Source: Erodium maritimum
Taxonomy: Eukaryota > Streptophyta > Magnoliopsida > Geraniales > Geraniaceae
Direction: 5' to 3'
DNA: 64,000 nucleotides
NCBI GenBank assembly: GCA_963921825.1
Contig: OY997590.1
Coordinates: 41,185,039 to 41,249,038, forward strand
Below, piece by piece: positions 11,136 through 20,834 of the stretch. A model generated the notes under the pieces. The model was not told the DNA's origin, did no database searches, and saw nothing but the letters and a program-made list of their open reading frames with translations. The first letter of the stretch is position 1. Each line of letters begins with the position of its first letter. Made by a program: the position numbers and the translations under genes.

Positions 11136-13032
11136 TTTTTTATAAGCGAAAAATTTATTAAGGAATTGTTCTATAAGACTATAGAACAAAGCAAGAAAAG
11201 ATCCAAAAAGACCTTTCCCTTAGACCAATACAGCTACAAAGAGCGGAAACAGAACCCGAACAAACAAGACGTAAACAAAACATCTTGCCTAATTCCTCTC
11301 TGGGTTCAAACAGGTAAAACGATTAGAAACCGGAACAGGGGATAAAGCTTGATCTGAAATCGGTTCCAGGTGATCCCTATCCTTCATGCCATCAGGATTC
11401 TTCTTATACTGGTCGAGCGCCAAAGCACAAAGATTAACAGCCTTTTCACCAACTTTCGAACTGTAACTCCATATACCCGAGCTATCTTTTTTGGCAACGT
11501 CAACAATGAAACGTCCCGTTTTATCTTCAGCAGAAGTCTTGGCTCTTGTCTTATACACAACGACTGACTGGGCAGTCACCTTCGACTGACCCTTCTTTGG
11601 GCGTCCACGTCTCTTTTGCCCAACCCTAGAGATCGGTAATTTTTCCAAGGCTTCCTTCCACGGACTACCTTGAAACCCGACTTCCAGAGCTGGTTCACCG
11701 CCCCGAATGTCATGTGCTATACCCGAGCCCACAGTTAATGAGCCCAAATCGGTCCCAATTCGATTAAAGACAGTAGCCAAACGTTGATCCTCAACGGCCA
11801 GCATCTGAGCCTTTTTAGATGGGCTTATTTAACTCAAAAGCCCGAATGAAATAGGCGAACTCAGGCCCAAATCGACCAGATCAGTTGCCTCACCATCCTG
11901 TTCACGATCAGTCCCGGTCTGACAAATCACCCGGCCCAAATTTGCATTCAGACCCCCAGGCCCAATACCAATCCCAGGATCAGCGCGATTTGCAGCCGGA
12001 GACGATATCTCTTCCGTGATCTGCGGCGAAACTGAGTCGATCACAATCCCTGGAATCAATTTCGAAATCCCTTGGTTTGAAATTGATACCCCTTGAATTA
12101 TGGGATCGGCCCCTGAAACGGGGGAGAGTGATAGTGGATCGCCAGAAACTGGAACAGACGGCGACGAGAAAATCGCCGGAGAGGTTCTGGCCAAAAGAAT
12201 TTCGCAAGTCCCTCTAGAACACGCCAACCCAGTTTCTACCGTCCGAACCATTTCCCCGGAGCACATAGTCTGGGCAGTACACAGAACAGAGTCGGTGCTC
12301 TGTTTTTCACACCCGGCTGTTTCAATTGCCGGAGAATGCAAACGACACCGAGAAAAGGCCACGAACAAGACGTGCCCTTTAGCCTTATACCCATTGAGGA
12401 TCTCGATTGTCTGGGAAGCAGCCGTCTTCGACGTAAAACGAACGAAACCAAAATAAAAGCCTTACCTGTTTGCTTTCTTCAAAACTGAAAGTGATACAAT
12501 GTCACCAAATGGTGAAAGCAAAGCCCGAAACCACTCTTCCGATGAATCATACGGCAGATTTCGAATGTAAAGTTCCGTATCACTCTCAATGTACTGTGCC
12601 GGTGTTCGTCGTTGGCGACTCGCTACTCTGCCCGGACACACACCACCAATGGCTGATTGTTCCTTTAATCCAGGGACCTTCGGGATCACTTGAGATCTCA
12701 GCACCCGTCCCTGGAGCAATGGTGTTGCTCATTTCAATGCCTCCGTGTGCAGAATTTTGGCCGGACGATTAACACGAGCACGCTTCTTGACCGGGACCGG
12801 CTGCTCGCCACCTTCATGGACCACCTGCATAACTGGTTCCTGAGTGCTGGTCGGACAAGCCTTGGGTTCCTTGCGTTCCTTGGCCGGACGAACCAACTTT
12901 GTAGGTGTAAAGATGGTTCTGTACTCTTTGTAAAGAGACAGCATAGTTGAACAAAAAGAAGAGAAGCCATCAAGCTCAAACTCACCGGGGAAGCTCTTCC
13001 GGCCAACGTGTTGAGAGTGTTTCAACTTTGTC
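11136..13032 (-). mobile_element. ORF1-only LINE-like insertion (half-LINE) with 18-bp TSD
   Basis: A 1.9 kb insertion bounded by the perfect 18-bp direct repeat ATTATCGTAGCAATTGTT at 11118-11135 and 13033-13050. A T-run at its left end is the poly(A) of a minus-strand element. It holds one long reading frame with an RRM and an ORF1-like basic tail, then only about 150 bp of 3' UTR before the tail. No endonuclease, reverse transcriptase or zf-RVT sequence is present. This differs from ordinary 5' truncation, which keeps the 3' half of a LINE. It resembles in layout the ORF1-only half-LINEs known in mammals (HAL1). It must have moved in trans, or it arose from an mRNA-like template. Confidence 0.75.
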
Positions 13033-13034
13033 AT
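11289..13034 (-). pseudogene. RRM-containing ORF1-like protein, three in-frame stops
   Basis: Read on the minus strand from 13034, one frame of about 581 codons continues to TAA at 11289-11291 with no frameshift. It is broken only by TGA at 12729-12731, TAA at 12462-12464 and TAA at 11829-11831. It contains RNP2 (LYIRNLP, about 12590-12570) and RNP1 (GFYFGFVRF, just after the second stop), an acidic/serine-rich middle and a basic tail (KRRGRPKKG, then VVYKTRAKTS), the equivalent of YETRSKLK in the LINE ORF1s. Expected role by family: RNA binding in a LINE particle. The second stop sits in the context AAACAGGTAAGG, which also looks like a splice donor. The first ATG overlaps the TSD, so the true start may be missing. 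Confidence 0.75.
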
Positions 13035-13265
13035 TATCGTAGCAATTGTTACTTATTATGTTTAGTGCTTATTTTGGATGTTTGATGTTATCGTTGTATT
13101 CTGTATGTGATCGATTATTCTCCGTTGATAGCTATTTATGTCATGTTTGTTTTAAGCTAAATTGATGATTTCGGGTGTGGATTGCCTTTGAGTGATTTTT
13201 TTCTTTGGGTATGGATTTCCCCGTGAATTGTTAGTTGTAGCTGTCTAGAATTGGTGTATTATTAA

Positions 13266-13651
13266 GGGATAACTCCACAAAACAACTATTGTTCGACTTT
13301 CGTTTTCACAATATAACTGTAAACTATATTATCGACCATATCCCATCGTTGGGTGAATTTTTTTCAAAAACCATAATCTGCCTTGACAATTTTGACGAAT
13401 CGCTGGTTTTTTTTGGTGTGCCACGCACGTGCTTAAGTGGAAAAACACGTGTGTGGCACACCAAATCAGTGGATTATGGTTTAGTCGTGTGTGGCACACC
13501 AAAAAAAAACCAATGATTCGTCAAAATTGTCACGGCAGATTATGGTTTTTGAAAAAACAATCACCCAACGATGTGATATGGTCGATAATATAGTTTACAG
13601 TTATATTGTGAAAACGAATGTCGAACAATAGTTGTTTTGTGGAGTTATCCC
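13266..13651. mobile_element. MITE B, GGG-terminal family, 9-bp TSD
   Basis: 386-bp inverted-repeat element beginning GGGATAACTCCACAAAACAA, with a matching inverted right arm. The arms match for about 170 bp, so nearly the whole element can fold into one hairpin. It is flanked by a perfect 9-bp TSD TATTATTAA at 13257-13265 and 13652-13660. It lies inside the Tat-like solo LTR. Long TIRs and a 9-bp TSD suggest Mutator-type mobilisation. Non-coding. Confidence 0.9.
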
Positions 13652-14109
13652 TATTATTAATTCGTGCACTTTGAGACTATTTGAGACATTAAATTGCATC
13701 GTTTCTTTTTTTGATGAGTTATCTAGTTTGAGTAATACCAAGTCCCTTATTAGTGGACTTATGTAGATCATACTCTAACCAAGACTTTCACATTAAATTC
13801 AGAATGGTTCAGTTAGAGAAGGAAATCTAGGTGTAGCTAGATAATTCATTTCTCCTAGAGATTGTGTTCTACACTTGAGTATTACTAGAATGAGGAACTA
13901 TTTAGTTCAACTTGATTAATGATACCATCTTGATTGTTGGTGTTCGATATTCGAGAAGTGAACTAGGAGTAGCTAGACACAAATCTCTATTTGTGTTTGT
14001 CTATTATAGCATTGGTGTGTTATTAAGGTAACCATCGCTTATCCTATGTAAGTTGACTCACTTTGATTATTTATCGATATGATATATTATCAAGTTGAGA
14101 AGCAACTTA

Positions 14110-16712
14110 TGTAAGGACCGCTCCTGGTCAGCGCCGGTCAAGTCGGCGTAAAACGGGAAATATTTAAATTTTGTGCATCCACCTAAATAGACCTAAACTT
14201 GACCCCGATATCGAGCAAAATGAGTTTTGGGTGACTCAGGGCAGCTTTGTGACCAATTCGGGAAAAGTAGACTTTTTGTCAAAAAAGTCAACCCAACGAC
14301 GTCTAGTCCGTTCAAGGCCTGTGTTGGACCCGAAAAGATTAGTTATCGTCGCAGCGGTCTTAGTTTGGTCATTTCCTTGTAAAACGCGATATTTCGTAGA
14401 GATCTCGAAAAACAGACCGAACGGGGCCAAGACGTCCGATTTTGGTAAATCTTACTGAAAAATATCTAGAAATATATTGTGTGTAGTGGGACCCACCTTG
14501 CAACATGTCACCATGTTTGTGGAAGTGAGTGGGAGATGACCTCATTACCCTTAACTTAAAAGCTAAAAGACAAAAGAGGGAAAGGACATGTTGGTCTTTT
14601 TAACTTTATTTTGGATCTACAAAGGGGGGAATGGGTGTTGAGGGACGACCACACCTAGAGAGAGAGAGAGAGCCAAGGGAAGAAAAAGAAGAGGAGGAGG
14701 AGAAGAAGGAAGGCGATTTCCCGACGATCCAACCGAAGGATCGTCTTGATTTTTGCATATTCGTGATCCTCTCAACATTTGCTTCGGTAGAAACTCTTTC
14801 TTTTCTCCATTTGACACGTTTGATTTCGTGGGTTTCGGTAGAAATGGATGAAATATGGGTGGATCGGAGTCTAGGGCTTGTTAGGAATGTTTTGGGGGGA
14901 AAAGGGCATATTTTTCCGGCGACCGGAGGTTCTTCGGAGCTCCGGCCGGTCGCCGGATCTCCGGCCACCGTGTGTGGCGTGCCCAGCCGTGGCTGGAGGG
15001 AGGGTCACGGTGGCTGTGACAGGCCACGACAGTAGCGGTCCGGTCCGGCCACTCACGGCCCAAGTGTGGCCGTGTGGGGCCCACTTGGCCGGGGTTCGGG
15101 TTTGTCGTGTTCGGGTGGTCTTGGGTGGCCACGAGTCGATAATTCACACCCGAAATGAATTATGGAAGTAACTCGTGAGAATTCGGAAAATGTGGTTAGA
15201 AACTTTTAATGCGGAGTTAGAATGCTCGGGCATCGGAAATTGATTCCGCCAATTGCGTTGGAACGCGTGAATATAATTAGGAATTGTACGAACGAAAATG
15301 GAAATTTTCGGAGCCCCGAGGGACGTTTTCCCGATTCCGGGCAAATTCGCCAAGCCGGGCGAAATGGCCATTCTGGGCCCATTTTGACAATGTCGAGTAA
15401 TTGGGAAGTTTGGGAGTGATTGGTACTTTTCGGGGTTGCATTTGGGCGTTAATTCCATAAAAATCGAAGTTGGCTTGCGTTTTAAAAAGTGTGTTGTCTC
15501 GTTACTTTAGATTTTACCACCGATCGCAAAAAGGGGAAGCTTTATGCGGGTTGTCACGGGCGGTTCTGGAGCTTACGTTTTGGATTTTTGGATTGCATTA
15601 CGAGGTAGGGAAAAGTAGCCAGATATCGGTTTGACTAGGGAAAGTTACTTGTTAAAATGCATGTGGGTACCTGGTTGTGCCTGTAGGTTGATTATACTCG
15701 GCATGTATGCAGAATTGTATGTGGGGACCTGGTTGTGCCCGTAGGTGGTGTATACTCCGCAAATTGCCGTGTTATACATGTTAGCGTATGTGGTGTTTGT
15801 ATTTTTGACTAGTTGTGCGCTTGGAGTGTTGAACTCTCGTGTGTATTGAATGACTCGTGTGACTTGATAGGTGGTAGTGCCTTGACTTGTTAAATGCGAT
15901 AATTGATAATGTGTTGTGATAATTGGTTGAGTGTTGGTGATCAATGTGGTGATGGTTGGTTAAGGTATGGCCCGCCTGTCGATTCGCTATCGGCGAAGGG
16001 TGCCCTGGTTCCGCGATGAGGTGGGCCCACCTTCCGACTAGCAATCGGTAAAGTGTTGCGATTTGTTCCGCGAAGAGGTCGGCTCGCCTTTCCGATTGTG
16101 ATCAGAAAAAGTATTGCGGGGTAGGGCAGGCCTAGCAGGTTTGCTACCGGAAACTGTGTGTTGTGTGCGTTGATATAGCGTGATATTGTGTGCGTTTGCA
16201 ATTTGATTTGTTGAGGATGTAGCCTTTGTTGTTTGTTTTCCTTGCGTGAAAGGGTGGTAGAGGTGTTGGTGTGTTTGATAGTTAGCCCGTGCGGCAGTTT
16301 GGTATCATGTGTGAGCTATAACTGTTTTCCCAGAAATTATGTTGGTGTACTCCTGGTATTTTTACTCGTATGTCATTGTCAGTTGGGTATCTATGGCGGT
16401 GAGTGAATTGCTCATTCCCCTACAGCTTTTCCTACATGTATTGATCGTGAGTCTAATTAGGAGGACGTCTCGAAGCTTGAAGAGCTGGGGAGCGAGAGTC
16501 TGGGTTTCTGGGTTTTGTCTAGTGACGTACACACTTTTGTTCTAGTTTTGTTTTGTTCGAACTTAAGCTTAAAACTCAGAGTATACATTTATTAGTTTTA
16601 TCTAATGCTTGAATTGTGGATTCTAAGCGTTGCCTTAATTGTTTAGCTATTTTTTGTCCTTGTTCTTCCGTTCATGTTTCGGGTTCGGTTATACTAGATT
16701 TGGGGTGTGACA
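14110..16712 (+). mobile_element. Solo LTR, copy 3 of the long-LTR family (2.6 kb), nested in the Tat-like LTR
   Basis: It begins TGTAAGGACCGCTCC and ends TTTGGGGTGTGACA, flanked by a perfect 5-bp TSD ACTTA at 14105-14109 and 16713-16717. The interior shares blocks with copies 1, 2 and 4: GATTTCCCGACGATCCAACC near 14717, GAGGTAGGGAAAAGTAGCC near 15601, and the hairpin block near 16397-16440. It is shorter than the others and has no large ~57-bp array. No internal retrotransposon region is present. Confidence 0.85.
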
Positions 16713-17201
16713 ACTTAAAAGAATGAAAAATAGATATATGAAAGTTCGATGATTGGTTTTACTTGAACCATAGAAATTCATACTTGCACATTAACTTCAA
16801 TGATTGGTTTTTGAGCCATGTCGGGGGCACTCTTTTCATCATCATCGTCACATTAATTACCTTATGCATTGATTGACTTTATGTATGAGCACGACACCAT
16901 GGTTGTTTTCTTCTATTAAAAGTTTCCATTTTTATTTTCATTTTTGTCTTGCTTTATTGTGCACCTACAACTTATGAATACTTACTTTTCCGTGTTTACT
17001 GCTTCAACCGTTGTTATTTTTAGAGAAGTGCATTTAGTGACGTTTATACATTTTTCACCTTTTTTATTAAGTTCATAGATTTAGTCATCCTTAGCCGGAT
17101 TGCCCCCTTGTGTTCGACCGGTTACTTACCGTTATCATTTATTGCTTGAACGACCGTGTACTGAAGCACGTTAAAGAGGGTGTGCAAAAACCACCTCTTC
17201 A

Positions 17202-17320
17202 ATGTGTTTGAATAATGACTATGGGATAGGAAAGGAAGATTATGCAAGTATCGAAGGACAAGTATAGGGTCGATACTAAAACTTATGTGTGAATAATGAC
17301 TATGGGATAGGAAAGGGCGG
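17202..17320. repeat. Right part of the ~80-bp tandem repeat split by the LTR
   Basis: It continues the interrupted second unit and holds a third unit (CAAGTATCGAAGGACAAGTA at about 17245). See the left part at 9640-9773. Confidence 0.8.
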
Positions 17321-17690
17321 TGACGTAATATGGAAATTACGGTGGAGATATGAAAATAAGATAATTGTTTGGCATATATTTCCAGAGAAAATAAGATAAC
17401 TTATAAACCTATTTTATAAAGTTGAAACGGTTTCCAAAGCTTCTTTCCTTTGGTTGGCTAGTAAATTCTTGTAATTGTTATGACATTCAATATTTTTTTG
17501 CGGCCAACCTTATGTGTCGATCACTACAGCAGCGTCGTATAGATATGTCATCTTGATGTGTCATTCATATCGTAAAGTTTTTTCTTTCTCGATACGGAGC
17601 AAATGACGTGTGTGGTGGTTTTCCGTGTACATTTCCCTCAACCTTGATTATGCAACAAGAATGTTTTTACCCTAGTCGTTTTAGGAGTAG
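17321..17690. other. Unassigned sequence between LTR insertions
   Basis: No gene or terminal repeat was recognised. It contains a stretch loosely similar to about 8870-8990. Its last five bases (AGTAG) are the left TSD of the next solo LTR. Confidence 0.4.
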
Positions 17691-17793
17691 TGTGAAGACC
17701 GCTTCAAAAAAAAAAACTTTTGGGTCAGACCGGGTCGAACCGGACCCGACCAGCAGACTCGGCCCAAACCGCAGACCCGGCCCAAGTCCGACC

Positions 17794-17830
17794 TATTTAA
17801 GGTTGGCATTAGGGTTCTGAAACCCTAATC
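17794..17830 (+). promoter_or_regulatory. Candidate LTR promoter: TATA-like box and start region
   Basis: TATTTAAG at 17794-17801 is followed by AAACCCTAATCCTCACTTC near 17820, a context typical of plant transcription starts (a start about 25-32 bp below the box and a CT-rich leader). Its position about 100 bp inside the LTR suits a U3 promoter and is the main argument for the orientation given to this LTR family. It rests on sequence resemblance only. Confidence 0.4.
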
Positions 17831-19439
17831 CTCACTTCTCCTTCTCCTCCTACCGCCTCTCCTCTCCCGAACCCGATCCTCTCTCTCTCCCATCTCCATC
17901 CCCTCCGGCGACCTCTCTCCAGCTCCGGCCCTCTCCCGTCCAGATCTAGCCAGCCGCCGCCCCGAGCCACCACCTCCGGCCAGCTCGGGTCCCCGACCAC
18001 CACGCCCTCGCCATCTCTTCCATCCCTCGTGCCGCCGCCACCGCCCTCCCTTCTTCTCCAGCTCACGTCGCCGCCGCCGCCGTTGGCCGACCCCATCGAT
18101 CCCTCACCTCCTCCGTCCAGCCACCGCGCCACCACCGAGCCGCCGCCGTCTTCTCCGACGTCCCTATCGTCCGCCCTCGCCACGAGCTCTCTCGGGCTCT
18201 CGCCGGCCTTTCCTCGTCGGTCTCTCACCGGTTCTCTCTCCGGTCGAGTTCTCAGCGCCGTCCTTTAGATCCGGACATGAGAAGCTCCCAAGCCCCTCTC
18301 GCCGCCGTCCAGATCGGGAGCGAAAAAGGGACCTCTTCGCCGGTCTCGTCCGGATCCGAGGCCGAACCGCCGTGCACCGCCGCCGTGCACCGCCGCCGTG
18401 CACCGCCCAGCCTCCCTTCCCTCCACGTGAGGTTCGTGCCTGGGGGTTTAGTCGTCGGCGACGTCTTCACCGGCGGCCGGTTTATTTTTCCGTACCGTCC
18501 CTTTTATTTGGTTTCTGTTGGATCTGAGTTTTTTTTCTGAAAACGACGAGAAATATTGTAAATTTCAGTGAAAAGAAATAAAATGAGTTCGATTTGAAAG
18601 TTGTTCCTTTTTGGTTTTGAGATCTGTTTTGGGTAGTGTTGGATCGAATAAGAAACAAGCTAAAATCAAAGAGTTGATCTGTTAAAAAGGGCTTTTGATT
18701 TAAAAACAACTTAGTTATCTTTTGAGTAAAGACAAGATTGTGTTTTAGAACAAAAAAGGGGTTTGATTGGAAAATAAAGGTTTTAAATTAAAATCAGAAT
18801 CGACTTGAGATGGTTTTGGGACTAAAATCGTCGGAAATAAACTTTGATTTTAGAAAATCGATTTAAGGAGAACAATCAGATTTGATTTAAAATGGACCTT
18901 GAACTGTTGAGCGTGGAACGAATAACCGGACTGTTGAAACATACTTAGGATGGGTTTAACAGCGGAACGCTGAATCGGACCTCGGGATTTGTGCATTGGG
19001 ACCGTGCCTCGGAAACATGCACCGGTTTCGGTGTTCGGGTGCTCAAACTCGATTCGCCGTGACCCCGCTTTTATCCCGCTCGAGTTTAAGGGACTACTGT
19101 CGGTTTTAAAACTGGATTAATCGTGACCTTTAAATTAACCTGAGAACCGCATCTAATTATGGCTTTCGTGTTATCTTTAGCGTCCGGCTTCGATCGAAGT
19201 GAAGCCCGAAGGTAGCGAGCCAGAACGTCAGCAGCTAGGAAGCGTAGCGGGTGTTCTTCGGTTGAGGTAGGGAAAAGTAGCCGGATCTCGACCCTGACTA
19301 GGGAAAGTTAACAGTAGAATTGCATGTGACACCGGCTTGTCGTGGGTTGAGTAGGTTATCGAATATTAGAAATGCATGATACGGGATTGTAGCGTTTACG
19401 AGAAAAGCATGTGACACTTAGTAGTGTCGTAGGATCAGA

Positions 19440-20180
19440 GAACTTAGCGATAATTGAATTACTGGAGGCATATGACCATGCCCGGAGGTTGTTTGTGAAC
19501 TAGTGATCTTAGGACTGTTGGAGGCATTGATTATGTCGGAGGTTGTTGTGCGTTATTTATTGTTGAGTTTGGGTGGCCTTGAGAGCCCGTGTTATTTATT
19601 GTTGAGTTTGGGTGGCCTTGAGAGCCGTGTTATTTATTGTCGAGCTCGGGTGGCCTTGAGAGCCCGTACTTTACTGTTGGTCTTTAGCTGGCTTACGAGT
19701 TAGAGTCTCGGTAAGTTGCAAGCGTGTTTTATGGTTGGTGTCTTGGGAGGCCGTGAGTGCCTGTGGGGCTGTTGAGTCTGTGTCCTACTGTTGGTGTGTC
19801 TTGGGAGGCCGTGAGTGCCTGTGGGGCCGTTGAGTCCGTGTTTTACTGTTGGTGCGTCTTGGGAGGCCGTGAGTGCCTGTGGGGCTGTTGAGTCCGAGTT
19901 TTACTGTCGGTGTTTTGGTGGCCATGAGTGCCTGTGAGTTTTGAACCTGTGTTGTTACTGGTTGATGAATTTGCTTGTGATTGTGATTGTGATTGCGGAT
20001 CCCAGTAGGTTGCAAGCATTCTTTGGCTGGCCTGACCAAGTTTGAGTAACACAGGTTGCAAGCATTCTTTGGCTGGCCTGGTCCGAGTTTGAGTATCAAC
20101 AGGTTGCAAGCATTCTTTGGCTGGCCTGGTCCGAGTTTGAGTATCACAGGTTGTAAGCATTCTTTGGCTAGCCTGATCCG
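19440..20180. repeat. Tandem arrays inside solo LTR copy 4
   Basis: Three blocks follow one another. The first (about 19500-19680) has units with GGGTGGCCTTGAGAGCC. The second (about 19740-19930) has units near 58 bp with CTTGGGAGGCCGTGAGTGCC. The third (about 20005-20170) has four units near 48 bp with GGTTGCAAGCATTCTTTGGC. They are the reverse-orientation counterparts of the arrays in copy 1. Confidence 0.8.
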
Positions 20181-20776
20181 TGTTCGTGTGAGTGGGAGAG
20201 GTTACTGAGCAACTGGTATGCGATCCTTTGTGATCTTGTTTGGTGTGCGATCTTTTGTGATCTGTTTGGTGTTGTGTAGCTGTCGTTTGAGTCCTTGGGA
20301 GAGGTTGTAAATTGTTGTGTCGGGTCTACTTACGTGGTTGAGTGTTGAGTCGTTCGAGGAAGGTCACCGTGGGTGTTTGTCAGTCGGAGTACTTGAGTTG
20401 GGGACAGTGATCCCCGGAGTTGAGTTTGTTGTGGGTGTTATAGGCTTTGTCTGCTAATTATGTCGTAGTCAGTCTGTTATCCGCGGTGGTGAGCGAACGC
20501 TCTTCCCTAGCTGCTTTTCCTACAGGTACCGTTCGTAGGCTGGACTAGGTGAGCTTCTGAAGCTTGAAGAGCTTGAAGCGGGTTTTTGGGTGTTTTGAGT
20601 CTAGCGACGGATACCATGTTTTTGGTCTACTTGTTGGGACGTGTTTTAAGTTGTAATTATTATTTTGTTGAACTAAACTGGTATTTTAAAGTGATTCAAT
20701 GAAAACAGGTTTCAAGTATCGTATCTTTTTAAATGTTCGCGTCCCGAGTTCGGTTTACTGAAATTGGGGCGTGACA

Positions 20777-20834
20777 AGCAGGCTATTTATAGAAGAAAAG
20801 GTAATGTAGAGAAAGAGAGAGAGATTTGAGCTTC
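20777..20834. other. Short spacer between two oppositely oriented solo LTRs
   Basis: 58 bp, ending in a GA-rich stretch (GAGAAAGAGAGAGAGAG). It carries the right TSD of copy 4 and the left TSD of copy 2 (GCTTC at 20830-20834). The two LTRs therefore inserted independently about 60 bp apart. Confidence 0.6.

Larger units (their letters stand above)
9774..17201 (+). mobile_element. Solo LTR of a Tat-like Ty3/gypsy element, broken up by four later insertions
   Basis: It begins TGATGAGCGTAAATTTGTCC and ends CACCTCTTCA, with the 5-bp direct repeat ATGTG at 9769-9773 and 17202-17206. The terminal region (GTGTTCGACCGGTTACTTAC, then TTGCTTGAACGACCGTGTAC) is the kind of 3' LTR end known from Tat/Ogre-type elements, and a homologous end occurs in reverse near 42000-42080. 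Removing the nested insertions (10364-10515, 11136-13050, 13266-13660, 14110-16717) leaves about 2.36 kb, a reasonable single LTR. No gag or pol is present. The family name is by resemblance; the LTR boundaries are directly supported. Confidence 0.8.
17691..20776 (+). mobile_element. Solo LTR, copy 4, divergent left (U3-like) end
   Basis: It begins TGTGAAGACCGCTTC and ends ATTGGGGCGTGACA. The flanks AGTAG (17686-17690) and AGCAG (20777-20781) match at 4 of 5 positions. The right 1.8 kb (about 18950-20776) aligns with copies 1-3 and includes the 48-bp and ~57-bp arrays. The left 1.2 kb is different from them: GC-rich, with a TATA-like TATTTAAG at 17794-17801 followed about 25-30 bp later by a pyrimidine-rich leader. 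This looks like a subfamily with a replaced U3/R region. No gag or pol is present. Confidence 0.8.

Noticed and set aside
17809..18540. Proline- and arginine-rich open frames on both strands
   Set aside because: GC-rich sequence in an LTR keeps frames open by chance. No domain and no agreement with related copies.
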